The notes beneath the pieces were generated by a model. The model was not told the origin of the DNA, ran no database searches, and saw only the letters and a program-made list of their open reading frames with translations. Source: CAYUVA01 sp964448115 [NCBI: uncultured bacterium] (GTDB lineage: Bacteria > CAYUVA01). Taken from it: 64,000 nt of DNA. The stretch spans positions 1 to 64,000 of the forward strand of contig CAYUVA010000014.1 in assembly GCA_964448115.1 (NCBI GenBank). The letters are read 5' to 3'. This document shows, in pieces, positions 29,157 through 37,446 of the stretch (its first letter is position 1; the number at the start of each line of letters is the position of its first letter). The translations under genes and the position numbers were made by a program.

Positions 29157-32100
29157 TCACCTACATGTCACCTGCAGGGTATAAGATGCTGGCGTTTCTT
29201 GCTCGCCATCGACTACGATGTAGTAAGTCCCGCCTATTATAATCGGCAAGGTAACCTCATAGTCCCCCCATGCCCAGCAATACTCCTCGCTGCAGCCTAG
29301 CATCTCGTTGCCGTAGATAATGAATACATCGACATCTGCGCCACCTGCGGTCAGGGTTACCGTGATCTCCTCGACTGATCCCTGCTCGATCTCAAGCGCA
29401 TGAACCATCTCAGGTCCGCTCATTAGGGCAGAGTCGGTGCAATGTCCACCGTACTGCTCAACATTCGCATTTCCATTAGCCGTGTTGCCGCTGTAAACGC
29501 CACCGCATGAAAGATTGACTGGGTTGCTGCAATCAAGCTCTCCCGGCATCGGTGTCATGGTGATGGTTACAGTAATTGCCGGCGTCGGAGTCGGTGTATC
29601 TGCTCCACCGGTAGGGGTTGCTGTCGGTGTGCGGAATGGCTGGCAGGATGTCTTGAGCGTATAAGCTCCATAATCGCTATCCCTGTAGCCGTCAACCACG
29701 ATGAAATATCGCCCGGCAACAGCATCCTCAACGGTCAGGGTTCGCTTGTACGCGGAGGCGACCTCTCCTTGCGCGTAGCAGTGGTTCTCGCTGCAAGAGC
29801 TTAGCAAGAAGAAATTTAGGCTCTTGGGATGGTACCCGCTCAGCTCGATGCCTAGATCTCCATCCGAGATCCAAAGCTCGTGCACCACCTCCCTGCCAAA
29901 GAACTGGTCGAACTCCTCGCAGCTATAACTATCGATATCGCTGCTCCCTAAGCTGCTGTCCCCGGTGTATGGAGAGTTGCACTGTATGATCACCGCGTCG
30001 CTGCAATCGAGATCTCCCGGCGGATTGGTCGGCGAAGGGGTTGCTGTCGGCGTCGGAGTCGGCGTTGCGGTGCCCCCAGCGGTGATTGTCAGATATGGCC
30101 ATAGGTAGCTCTCGTTACCTGCCTGGTCTCTTGCCAGGATCTCAAGCAGGTAGGAACCAGGAGCGGCTCCTGGATTGATGCTGGTCGCTAGCGTATAGAG
30201 ACTATCATTCGCTGTCGCATCGCCCTGGCTGCCGTCATCCTTCAGAAAGACGCCGGTCGGTGCGCTATCATAGAATATCTCCACATTCTGGACATCCTCA
30301 TCCGGGTCGGTTACCCAGGCGATTAGGTTGAACTTGCCCCCGCTGGCAGTGGTTATGTGCGTATCCATATATCCAGCCAGATTAACGAAGGGGCGGCTAC
30401 CTCCCTTGCAAGGAACCCCCTTCCGTTCACGGGGGGGATTGAGGGGGGGGATTTGACTATAACATTCAACATTATCCATGCCGCTAACGGTGGCTAGATA
30501 ATGCTGCTGCCAGGAGTCGATGGGCAGCCTGAATTGCGATGCGAAAAGGTTCTCTGGGGTGGCTGCATTCCCCGATTTATCCGGATAAGGCTCGCTATCG
30601 AAGCTCTTTATCTTAAGATATGGAAAAAGGTTGCTTACATAGCCTTGTTTGTTGGTAGCTACCGCTTCAAGGAGATACAGCCCTTGCGGTGGCTTATCCG
30701 AGGGGGAGAAATTAGCTGTGAAACCGAACACGCCATCGGATGCTGCAAAATCCCCGCTCTGCCCGTCATCGCGGAACAATGCTCCAGTAGGCTTGCCGTC
30801 AAAGTACATCTCGACTGTGGCGATATTATCCGCACCGCGCACATCGCTTACCACGAGCAAGAATTTAAGCTCTCCGCCGCTGTAATGGGTAACAATAGTA
30901 TCCATATATCCGCCGGCGAGGATGGTTGGGGGACCGGATGCCTGTGGCTGTCCTTTGAGCGTGCGCATGAATATACCGCCGATGGAGTCCTCCCAGATTA
31001 TATAGAATGTATCCTTGTATCCAGCCACAGCGGGGAACTCCAGGCATTTCTCGACCACGGGCACGATAAATGCCTCATCGGGAAGATTAGTTCCCTGGGT
31101 TACATAACAGATCAGCTTATCGCTTGCGTTGGTTACGCTGCAAGAGCCGGTATCATTCAGCTTCATATCCGGAAATACATCGAAGACCTGGATTATCTGC
31201 TGTTCAATGTCGATATTCTCTACAGCCTTATGCATCCATTGCGAGCCGTCGAAAAGCCCGTAGCCATAATGGCTCAGGTAGAAGAAAACCTCGTAAAGGG
31301 CGGAATAAATCGGGTACCCGATGTGCACGCGATCCTGATCATCGACCTCGACCCTGAGCGCGCCAGCCCAGTTGCCCCATGATGTAACCTGTTCGATCGC
31401 CCCCCAGACTCCGCCGCTTTTCTTGCGCCAGAAGACCTCGGCTGCGTCCATATTGCCCACCGGGCTGTACCAGGCAACATAAACCTCGCCCTTTGAGTTT
31501 ACCCCGATGCCAGCCTTTTCGCCATAGACCGCCCGATTGGAGATGACAAAGGCGGGGTCGTTGGGCGGGGGAAGCCACTGCCCGCCGACCCTTTGAACAT
31601 AGCAAATAAGATCATACCCATCCATGGGATCGTTGGGGGCATAAGTCTCTACGAAAGCAATATGTATATTGTCCGAGTTATCTATGGCGATATCAGGCCA
31701 GGATGACCAGTTAGTCTCGCCGTGGCTGACATACTCTGCCTGCGGCATCCACTGTTTGTTGGTCATGCGATTGTAGTATATGGGACCGGTCTTGGGTCGC
31801 CCCAGGCTGCACCAGACAACATGGGGATTGCCCGCGCTATCCAATGCGATGCGCGCTCTGCCGAACTGCCAGTCAGCCTGAGTCGGAGCCGGAACCACAT
31901 CCGGCAGCGAGGTATCCCACGCCGGGGGATCAACCCCGTTCCACTGGCTCAGCAGGTACTTGCGGTAGTAGATGACATTGGTCACAGAAAGGGTAACAAC
32001 ATGAAGATCACCGTTATCATCGAAGGCGGCATGGGGATACCTGGAGCCGATCTGCATGTTCACGATAGGACCCAGGTTTATATCGCCATAGCCGGCTGTA

Positions 32101-32159
32101 ACCATCATGCATACTAAGCCAATGGCAGCAGGAATAGAGTATCGTCTGGAGCAAAGCAT
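29157..32159 (-). CDS. Secreted propeller-like protein with two WPYL modules and two PPC-like domains
   Basis: 1,000 residues. A signal peptide (IPAAIGLVCMMVTAGYG) precedes about 400 residues of propeller-like repeats with WPDIAIDNSDNIHIAFVE and ARIALDSAGNPHVVWCS type blades. Two copies of the GY...PYL module follow: about 30608-30933 (TILAGGYMDT ... SNLFPYLKIK) and 30079-30396 (NLAGYMDTHITT ... SYLWPYLTIT). Between them is a segment encoded by an intergenic-type repeat. A TPTPTPTATPSPT linker leads to two Cys-containing pre-peptidase C-terminal (PPC)-like beta-sandwich domains separated by another TPTPTP linker; both contain GxYFIVVDG or GTYYIVVDG. GAGGTGATAAG stands before ATG 32159. Probably an extracellular binding protein; no catalytic motif seen. 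Confidence 0.82.
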   Translation of the reverse strand: MLCSRRYSIPAAIGLVCMMVTAGYGDINLGPIVNMQIGSRYPHAAFDDNGDLHVVTLSVTNVIYYRKYLLSQWNGVDPPAWDTSLPDVVPAPTQADWQFGRARIALDSAGNPHVVWCSLGRPKTGPIYYNRMTNKQWMPQAEYVSHGETNWSSWPDIAIDNSDNIHIAFVETYAPNDPMDGYDLICYVQRVGGQWLPPPNDPAFVISNRAVYGEKAGIGVNSKGEVYVAWYSPVGNMDAAEVFWRKKSGGVWGAIEQVTSWGNWAGALRVEVDDQDRVHIGYPIYSALYEVFFYLSHYGYGLFDGSQWMHKAVENIDIEQQIIQVFDVFPDMKLNDTGSCSVTNASDKLICYVTQGTNLPDEAFIVPVVEKCLEFPAVAGYKDTFYIIWEDSIGGIFMRTLKGQPQASGPPTILAGGYMDTIVTHYSGGELKFLLVVSDVRGADNIATVEMYFDGKPTGALFRDDGQSGDFAASDGVFGFTANFSPSDKPPQGLYLLEAVATNKQGYVSNLFPYLKIKSFDSEPYPDKSGNAATPENLFASQFRLPIDSWQQHYLATVSGMDNVECYSQIPPLNPPRERKGVPCKGGSRPFVNLAGYMDTHITTASGGKFNLIAWVTDPDEDVQNVEIFYDSAPTGVFLKDDGSQGDATANDSLYTLATSINPGAAPGSYLLEILARDQAGNESYLWPYLTITAGGTATPTPTPTATPSPTNPPGDLDCSDAVIIQCNSPYTGDSSLGSSDIDSYSCEEFDQFFGREVVHELWISDGDLGIELSGYHPKSLNFFLLSSCSENHCYAQGEVASAYKRTLTVEDAVAGRYFIVVDGYRDSDYGAYTLKTSCQPFRTPTATPTGGADTPTPTPAITVTITMTPMPGELDCSNPVNLSCGGVYSGNTANGNANVEQYGGHCTDSALMSGPEMVHALEIEQGSVEEITVTLTAGGADVDVFIIYGNEMLGCSEEYCWAWGDYEVTLPIIIGGTYYIVVDGEQETPASYTLQVTCR
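30391..30454. repeat. Intergenic-type C-rich repeat inserted in a coding region
   Basis: On the minus strand this reads as C-tracts with CTCAATCCCCCCC, then GAAGGGGGTTCCTTGCAAGG and GAGGT. This is the pattern of dispersed repeats usually found between genes. It is in frame here and encodes IPPLNPPRERKGVPCKGG between the two WPYL modules of the 1,000-residue protein. Confidence 0.7.
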
Positions 32160-32225
32160 CTTATCACCTCAAGGATCATTACAGGTCATTCAATATTCGC
32201 GCTGCGAACTTATTTGCCTATAATA

Positions 32226-32254
32226 AATATATCCAAAGTTGGCTTATAAGACAA
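32226..32254 (-). promoter_or_regulatory. Promoter candidate for the 1,000-residue secreted protein
   Basis: On the minus strand TTGTCT (plus 32249-32254) and TATATT (plus 32226-32231) with a 17-base spacer, about 67 bases before ATG 32159. Confidence 0.45.
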
Positions 32255-32267
32255 ATCAGGACTAAAT

Positions 32268-34130
32268 TTATATCTTGACCTCTGCGACCTTGAACTGCAT
32301 GTCGTGTAGCTTCTTGTAGAGCCTTCCTTGGCGCATAAGCTCCTCGTGGGTGCCCTGTTCGGCTATCTTACCGCCATCAATCACGATGATACGATCCGCA
32401 TTCGATATGGTGGAAAGTCGATGGGCGATGACGATTGTAGTGCGATTCTTGACCAGGTTGATGATCGCCTGTTGCACTATAAGCTCGGACTCTGTATCCA
32501 GCGATGATGTCGCCTCGTCGAGGATCAGTATCGGCGGGTCTTTGAATATAGCCCTGGCGATGGATATGCGCTGGCGCTGTCCGCCGGAGAGCTTCAGCCC
32601 CCCTTCGCCTATGATGGTATCGTATCCCCTGGGAAACTCGGTGATAAAATCGTGGGCATAAGCCTTCCTCGCAGCATCGATGACCTTTTCTTCAGATACA
32701 TCTCGCTTGCCATAAGCGATGTTATTGCGGATTGTATCGTTGAACAGGATCGTATGCTGGCTGACGATGCCTATTTGTTCCCTAAGAGATCTTGTTGTAG
32801 CCCTGCGTATATCTATGCCATCGATGAGTATAGCGCCCTTTGTAACATCGTAGAACCTGGGGATCAGGTTTGCCAGGGTTGTCTTCCCCACGCCGCTTAA
32901 GCCGACAATAGCAAGGGTTTCTCCCTTTTCTATTTCCAAATTAAAGCCAGCCAGGATCCACTCCGTATCCTTCTCGTACTTGAAGTAAACATCTCTAAAC
33001 TCGATTGATCGCTTTATCGGTTCGATATCCACTGCATCGGGCGCATCGACTATGGTCGGCTCTGTGTCCATTACCTCGAAGATACGGGCGGCGGCGGCGA
33101 GTGCTCGCTGGATGGCGTAGTTGACCATTCCGACCTTCTTGAAGGGGCTGTACATCATAAAAAGCGCTCCAATGAACGCCCAGAAGGTTCCGGTGGTTAT
33201 TGCGCCGGCTATCACCCACTTGCCGCCTAGCCAGAGTATTATCGCAGCCAGTATTGCTCCTATAAATTCCATCAGCGGTGTAGAGAGTGCCTCAGCGCGT
33301 ACCGTGCGTACTATGTATTTATAGTACTTGTTATTAGCTCTCCTGAACTTCTCCGCCTCGAAATGCTCCATGTTGAAAGCCTTTACTATGCTGATACCGC
33401 CGAAGGTTTCCTGGCAGACGGTATTTATCTCTCCCAGCTTCTCCTGGCTGGTCTTGCTGGTCTTGCGCATGCGCCGGGCAAGGCGGATTATCGGATAGGC
33501 AGACAACGGAAGCACTAAAATGGCGATAAAGGCGAGCTTCCAGTGCAGTAATATCAGCACAATTATCAAGCCAACGATAGTAAATGATTCCTTGATGATA
33601 TCGCTGATCACCGTGCTAATGCCCTGTTCCATGATCATCACATCGTTGGAGACGCGGCTTATGAGGTCGCCCTGGCGATGATCCTTGAAGTACTGTATAG
33701 GAAGGCGCTCTATATGGGTGAAAAGCTGATATCGTAAGTCCCTTATGCCACGCTGGGCAACATCCTTCATGATCACCTTCTGGAAGTAGTTGGTCAACCC
33801 CTTTAACAAGAACATGATGATCAGAATAAAGGGAATGATCGCTAGCAGCTTCGTATCACCCTTGATAAAGACATTATCTATCGCGGGTTTGGCAAGATAT
33901 ACCGGCGAGGAGGTAAAAAGCCCGTAAAGCACCATGCAAACCATCGCGATAATGAACTGGCGCTTATAGGGGTAAATATAGCGAATAAGCCTTTTATAAA
34001 GCCCAAGGTCGATGCCTTCCTTGAGGATATTGTCCAGAAAAAGCAGCTTGGCTAAGGAAATAAGGCGGCGAGCAGACACCTCAGCAAGCCGACAAACCTT
34101 ATCTTTTAGATTCTTTTGTTCAGAACTCAA
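32268..34130 (-). CDS. msbA: MsbA-type ABC exporter (half-transporter)
   Basis: 620 residues. The N-terminal six-helix exporter domain (about residues 50-350) is fused to an ATPase domain: Walker A GLSGVGKTT at 410-418, Q-loop, signature LSGGQ at 514-518, Walker B ILILDEA near 535 and the switch His at 570 (IAHRLST). An extra N-terminal stretch of about 45 residues precedes the first helix. The homodimer would flip lipid A core or another lipid across the inner membrane; family assignment is secure, lipid specificity is inference. It begins 3 bases after purE stops, so the two are in one operon, an unusual pairing. Confidence 0.88.
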   Translation of the reverse strand: MSSEQKNLKDKVCRLAEVSARRLISLAKLLFLDNILKEGIDLGLYKRLIRYIYPYKRQFIIAMVCMVLYGLFTSSPVYLAKPAIDNVFIKGDTKLLAIIPFILIIMFLLKGLTNYFQKVIMKDVAQRGIRDLRYQLFTHIERLPIQYFKDHRQGDLISRVSNDVMIMEQGISTVISDIIKESFTIVGLIIVLILLHWKLAFIAILVLPLSAYPIIRLARRMRKTSKTSQEKLGEINTVCQETFGGISIVKAFNMEHFEAEKFRRANNKYYKYIVRTVRAEALSTPLMEFIGAILAAIILWLGGKWVIAGAITTGTFWAFIGALFMMYSPFKKVGMVNYAIQRALAAAARIFEVMDTEPTIVDAPDAVDIEPIKRSIEFRDVYFKYEKDTEWILAGFNLEIEKGETLAIVGLSGVGKTTLANLIPRFYDVTKGAILIDGIDIRRATTRSLREQIGIVSQHTILFNDTIRNNIAYGKRDVSEEKVIDAARKAYAHDFITEFPRGYDTIIGEGGLKLSGGQRQRISIARAIFKDPPILILDEATSSLDTESELIVQQAIINLVKNRTTIVIAHRLSTISNADRIIVIDGGKIAEQGTHEELMRQGRLYKKLHDMQFKVAEVKI

Positions 34131-34133
34131 ACC

Positions 34134-34643
34134 TCAAAGCTCCTGATCAGCCTGGATTACCTTCTGCGACATAAGTCGGCGGTACTCTGCCAGCTTGAGT
34201 TGAAGTTCAGTATCCGTTATTGCGAGGATTTCCACAGCATAAAGTGCTGCATTGGTAGCTCCAGAAGAACCGATCCCCATACAGGCGACCGGCACCCCAG
34301 GTGGCATCATCACCGTTGACAGAAGCGAATCTATGCCATTGAGCGGCGATGAATTGAGCGGAACGCCGATGACCGGCAGGGTGGTATGCGAGGCGATAAC
34401 ACCACCAAGATGCGCTGCAAAGCCTGCAACCGCTATGAGCACCTTGTAACCAGCATCCCTGGCTCCCTTGGCAAAGCTCACCGCAACATCCGGAGTGCGA
34501 TGCGCTGAAATGATGCGCAGATCGTAGCCTACACCGAGACTATCCAGAGTATTTTTTAGCCCATCCATCGCTGGCAGGTCGCTCTTACTTCCCAGTATAA
34601 CGGCAATCTGCTTGTTATCTTTATCCATAGTCATATCATTCAT
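34134..34643 (-). CDS. purE: N5-carboxyaminoimidazole ribonucleotide mutase
   Basis: 169 residues. Class I PurE, catalysing the conversion of N5-CAIR to CAIR in purine synthesis. Hallmarks: [20 protein letters not shown] with the active-site His, [20 protein letters not shown] and [19 protein letters not shown]. No purK is adjacent. The promoter lies so close (its -10 ends 7 bases before the first ATG) that translation may begin leaderless at 34643 or at the internal ATG 34634, which has AAGG about ten bases upstream. Co-transcribed with msbA. Confidence 0.93.
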   Translation of the reverse strand: MNDMTMDKDNKQIAVILGSKSDLPAMDGLKNTLDSLGVGYDLRIISAHRTPDVAVSFAKGARDAGYKVLIAVAGFAAHLGGVIASHTTLPVIGVPLNSSPLNGIDSLLSTVMMPPGVPVACMGIGSSGATNAALYAVEILAITDTELQLKLAEYRRLMSQKVIQADQEL

Positions 34644-34650
34644 GCCTTAA

Positions 34651-34679
34651 ATGATATGGAGTTTGCCATACCCTGTCAA
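34651..34679 (-). promoter_or_regulatory. Sigma-70 type promoter for purE-msbA
   Basis: On the minus strand TTGACA (plus 34674-34679) and TATCAT (plus 34651-34656) with a 17-base spacer. No PurR-box-like palindrome is apparent. Confidence 0.65.
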
Positions 34680-34801
34680 ATGTAGGCTTTAGGCTTCTTG
34701 AACCATCTAGACACAAAGGTACTAAAAATAAGGATACTATCTCCTTAACTGTAATGAAATATTGACTTTTCCTGTTTTTACGAAACAATAGTATAGCTAA
34801 A

Positions 34802-37354
34802 ATGCAAGGAACAGTCAGAGAAATCCTGAACATTATTCAACCAGCCCGTTATGACCGCAAGCTTCTGGATGCCAGGTTCGATGGGGTCAGCATTGATACC
34901 CGAACGCTCAAGCCTGGTGAGCTATACATCGCTTTATCTGGCGAGAATTTCGATGGGGACTCATTCGCCCCTCTTGCACTTGAGCTTGGTGCTGCTTGTG
35001 TTGTCGTCTCCAAGCGTAAACAGGGTCTTGATGACAAGTACATCATGGTCAAGGACACGGCAAAGGCGCTGCGTAACCTTGCTACCTATCATCGCAGCAA
35101 TTTTGATATGCCTTTGATAGCAATTAGCGGCAGCATCGGCAAGAGTACGGTCTCCAAGATGTGCCACCTTATCCTTCAAGGGAAGTATGATCTTCATATA
35201 ACCAAAGATAACCGCTGCAACCTTATCGGCGTCCCCTTGACCCTGTTGGAACTGGATAAAAAACACCAACTCTCGATAGTCGAGGTGGCAGTAAGCCAGC
35301 CGGGAGATATGCCCCAGATGAAGCAGATGGTGCAGCCTACCATGGGAGTTCTTACCAATATTACAGCCATGCATCTGGGCAATTTCGGAAATATCAAAAA
35401 ATCTATCAATGAGCGGCGGCTGCTATTTGATGATTTCAGGGAAGACCAAGAGATTATCCTCCCATTTAAAGGTGATTATATCAGGCAATTCTGCAAGGGC
35501 TTACGATGCAAAACCATTACCTTTGGAAGTGAAGATGGTGCTGATTACCAGGCTAGGGATATCGTGATAACCGATGGATTGTGGTTGCAGTTTACTGTCG
35601 AGGCACCTGGTGGTGAATCAGCGCGTTTTCGACTTCCGATACCAGCTCGGTACATGACCAACAATGCCCTAGCGGCGGTTGCCTTGTGTCATCGGCTCGG
35701 TGTCAACCTCTCAGAGGCAGCCCAGGCACTACAGCGCTTCGAGACCCTGCCGATGCGTATAGAGATTCATACCTCTGATTTCGAGTTCCGTAATCTGACC
35801 ATAATCAACGACACCTACAACGCTAACCTGGTTTCCATGAAGGCAGCCCTGGACACGCTGGTCGAGCTTGCAGAAAGCAGAAGGAAAATAGCTGTGCTTG
35901 GGGATATGCTGGAGCTTGGGGATATGGCGGTAAGCCAGCATCGTGAGCTTGGCGACTATATAAACAAACTGAGGATCGACAAGCTATTTTTAGTTGGCGA
36001 GCAGATATCCCTTACCGGATCCCGAATAGCCGCCATCGCTCCCCATAAGGAAAAGGACATCTATTATGCTAAAGACCAGAGAGAGGCTGCCGAGCTGCTC
36101 TTTGAGGAACTGAAAGACAACGATGTTGTTCTATTCAAGGGTTCGAGACGAATGCGCCTGGAACGAGTTGCTCAGCAGTACATGAGCGGCATTCGCCAAA
36201 CCAGGCTGATCATAGACCTTGATGCCATCAGATCTAACATCAGGAATATAAGGAAGGCGGTCGGCGATAAGGTTAAAATAATGACCATAGTCAAGGGCTT
36301 CGGTTATGGACACGATGAGAGCAAGATCGCTCGCACACTGCTGGATGCCTCGGTCGATTACCTGGCAGTAGCCATTCCAGATGAGGGGATCAAGCTGCGC
36401 CGTTCGGAGATCAAGGCACCCATCCTCGTGCTCGGTCCTACCAGCCCGGAAGAGGCACACAAGCTGATCGACTTCGACCTGGCACAGATGGTCTGTACCC
36501 TCCAGCTCGCCCAGGCGCTGCACCTGGAGGCAAAAAGGGAAAACAAGAAAGCAAAGGTTCACATCAAGGTCGATACCGGCATGGGGAGGATCGGCTTGAG
36601 CCCCAAGGAGGTTCTCCCTTTCTTGCAAAGCCTCGAAAGGCTGGATTGCCTGGAGCTGGAAGGGATAATGACCCATTTTTCGGTTGCCGATGATCCAACT
36701 GGGCGAGATTATACAAATAAACAGCTTGCTGACTTCATCGACCTGCTCGATGAATTAAAACGGCACGGTTACAGCTTCGAGCTTCGTCATGCAGCCAACA
36801 GCGCCGCTGCCATCGCCTATCCAGAAAGCAGGCTCAATATGGTGCGCATTGGCATAGCGCTATACGGCTACTATCCGAACAAAGCCTTGGCTTCGATGAT
36901 CAAGCTTACGCCAGCGATGACGCTGCTAACCCGCATAGCCTATCTGAAGACTGTGCCACCTGGGACATCGATAAGCTATGGAAGAACCTTCAAGACCGAG
37001 CGAGAGACCAAAATTGCTACCATACCAATCGGTTATAACGATGGATATCCACGGGCGCTCTCCAACAAGGGCGAGGTGCTGGTCAGGGGCAAAAGAGCGC
37101 CGGTTATAGGAAACGTTTGTATGGATATGACAATAATTGATGTTACTGATATTCCTGGGGTATCCCTTGATGACGAGGTGGTTCTATTCGGTTACGCTGG
37201 AGATACCCATCTACCGGTAGAGGAACTGTCTGACAAGGCAGGGACGATCAATTACGAAATTATAAGCAGAATCAGCCATCGAGTGCCCAGAGTTTATATT
37301 GACGGCTACTGGAAAAAACAGGATGAGGCACAGAAAAAAGCACAACATATATAG
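34802..37354 (+). CDS. murF-alr: Bifunctional MurF ligase / alanine racemase fusion
   Basis: 850 residues. Residues 1-455 are a MurF-type Mur ligase (adds D-Ala-D-Ala to UDP-MurNAc-tripeptide): N-terminal DGVSIDTRTLKPGELYIAL, P-loop GSIGKST at 110-116, and INDTYNANLVSMKAAL near 335-350. Residues 467-850 are a PLP alanine racemase: VKGFGYGH with PLP-lysine Lys498, ISYGRTF with the catalytic Tyr, and GNVCMDMTIIDVTDI. The fusion supplies D-Ala and uses its dimer product in one polypeptide. Two oddities: the P-loop has Ile-Gly where Asn-Gly is usual, and aligning FGNIKKSINERRLLF with E. coli MurF puts Arg205 where the carbamylated Lys should be. No ribosome-binding site is visible before ATG 34802. 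Confidence 0.9.
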   Translation: MQGTVREILNIIQPARYDRKLLDARFDGVSIDTRTLKPGELYIALSGENFDGDSFAPLALELGAACVVVSKRKQGLDDKYIMVKDTAKALRNLATYHRSNFDMPLIAISGSIGKSTVSKMCHLILQGKYDLHITKDNRCNLIGVPLTLLELDKKHQLSIVEVAVSQPGDMPQMKQMVQPTMGVLTNITAMHLGNFGNIKKSINERRLLFDDFREDQEIILPFKGDYIRQFCKGLRCKTITFGSEDGADYQARDIVITDGLWLQFTVEAPGGESARFRLPIPARYMTNNALAAVALCHRLGVNLSEAAQALQRFETLPMRIEIHTSDFEFRNLTIINDTYNANLVSMKAALDTLVELAESRRKIAVLGDMLELGDMAVSQHRELGDYINKLRIDKLFLVGEQISLTGSRIAAIAPHKEKDIYYAKDQREAAELLFEELKDNDVVLFKGSRRMRLERVAQQYMSGIRQTRLIIDLDAIRSNIRNIRKAVGDKVKIMTIVKGFGYGHDESKIARTLLDASVDYLAVAIPDEGIKLRRSEIKAPILVLGPTSPEEAHKLIDFDLAQMVCTLQLAQALHLEAKRENKKAKVHIKVDTGMGRIGLSPKEVLPFLQSLERLDCLELEGIMTHFSVADDPTGRDYTNKQLADFIDLLDELKRHGYSFELRHAANSAAAIAYPESRLNMVRIGIALYGYYPNKALASMIKLTPAMTLLTRIAYLKTVPPGTSISYGRTFKTERETKIATIPIGYNDGYPRALSNKGEVLVRGKRAPVIGNVCMDMTIIDVTDIPGVSLDDEVVLFGYAGDTHLPVEELSDKAGTINYEIISRISHRVPRVYIDGYWKKQDEAQKKAQHI

Positions 37355-37357
37355 GAC

Positions 37358-37386
37358 TTGAAATCTGTTCTTTTTTAGTCTATAGT
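37358..37386 (+). promoter_or_regulatory. Sigma-70 type promoter for the outer-membrane receptor
   Basis: TTGAAA at 37358-37363 and TATAGT at 37381-37386, 17-base spacer, about 60 bases before ATG 37447. Confidence 0.65.
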
Positions 37387-37446
37387 TCAACCAATCATTA
37401 CGGTAGTAGTGGCATAAACGAAAAAATTGTTAGCAAGGGAGGCAAC

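Noticed and set aside
30501-31382. 293-codon plus-strand frame opposite the 1,000-residue secreted protein
   Set aside because: Antisense shadow; the minus-strand frame has propeller repeats, WPYL modules and a promoter.
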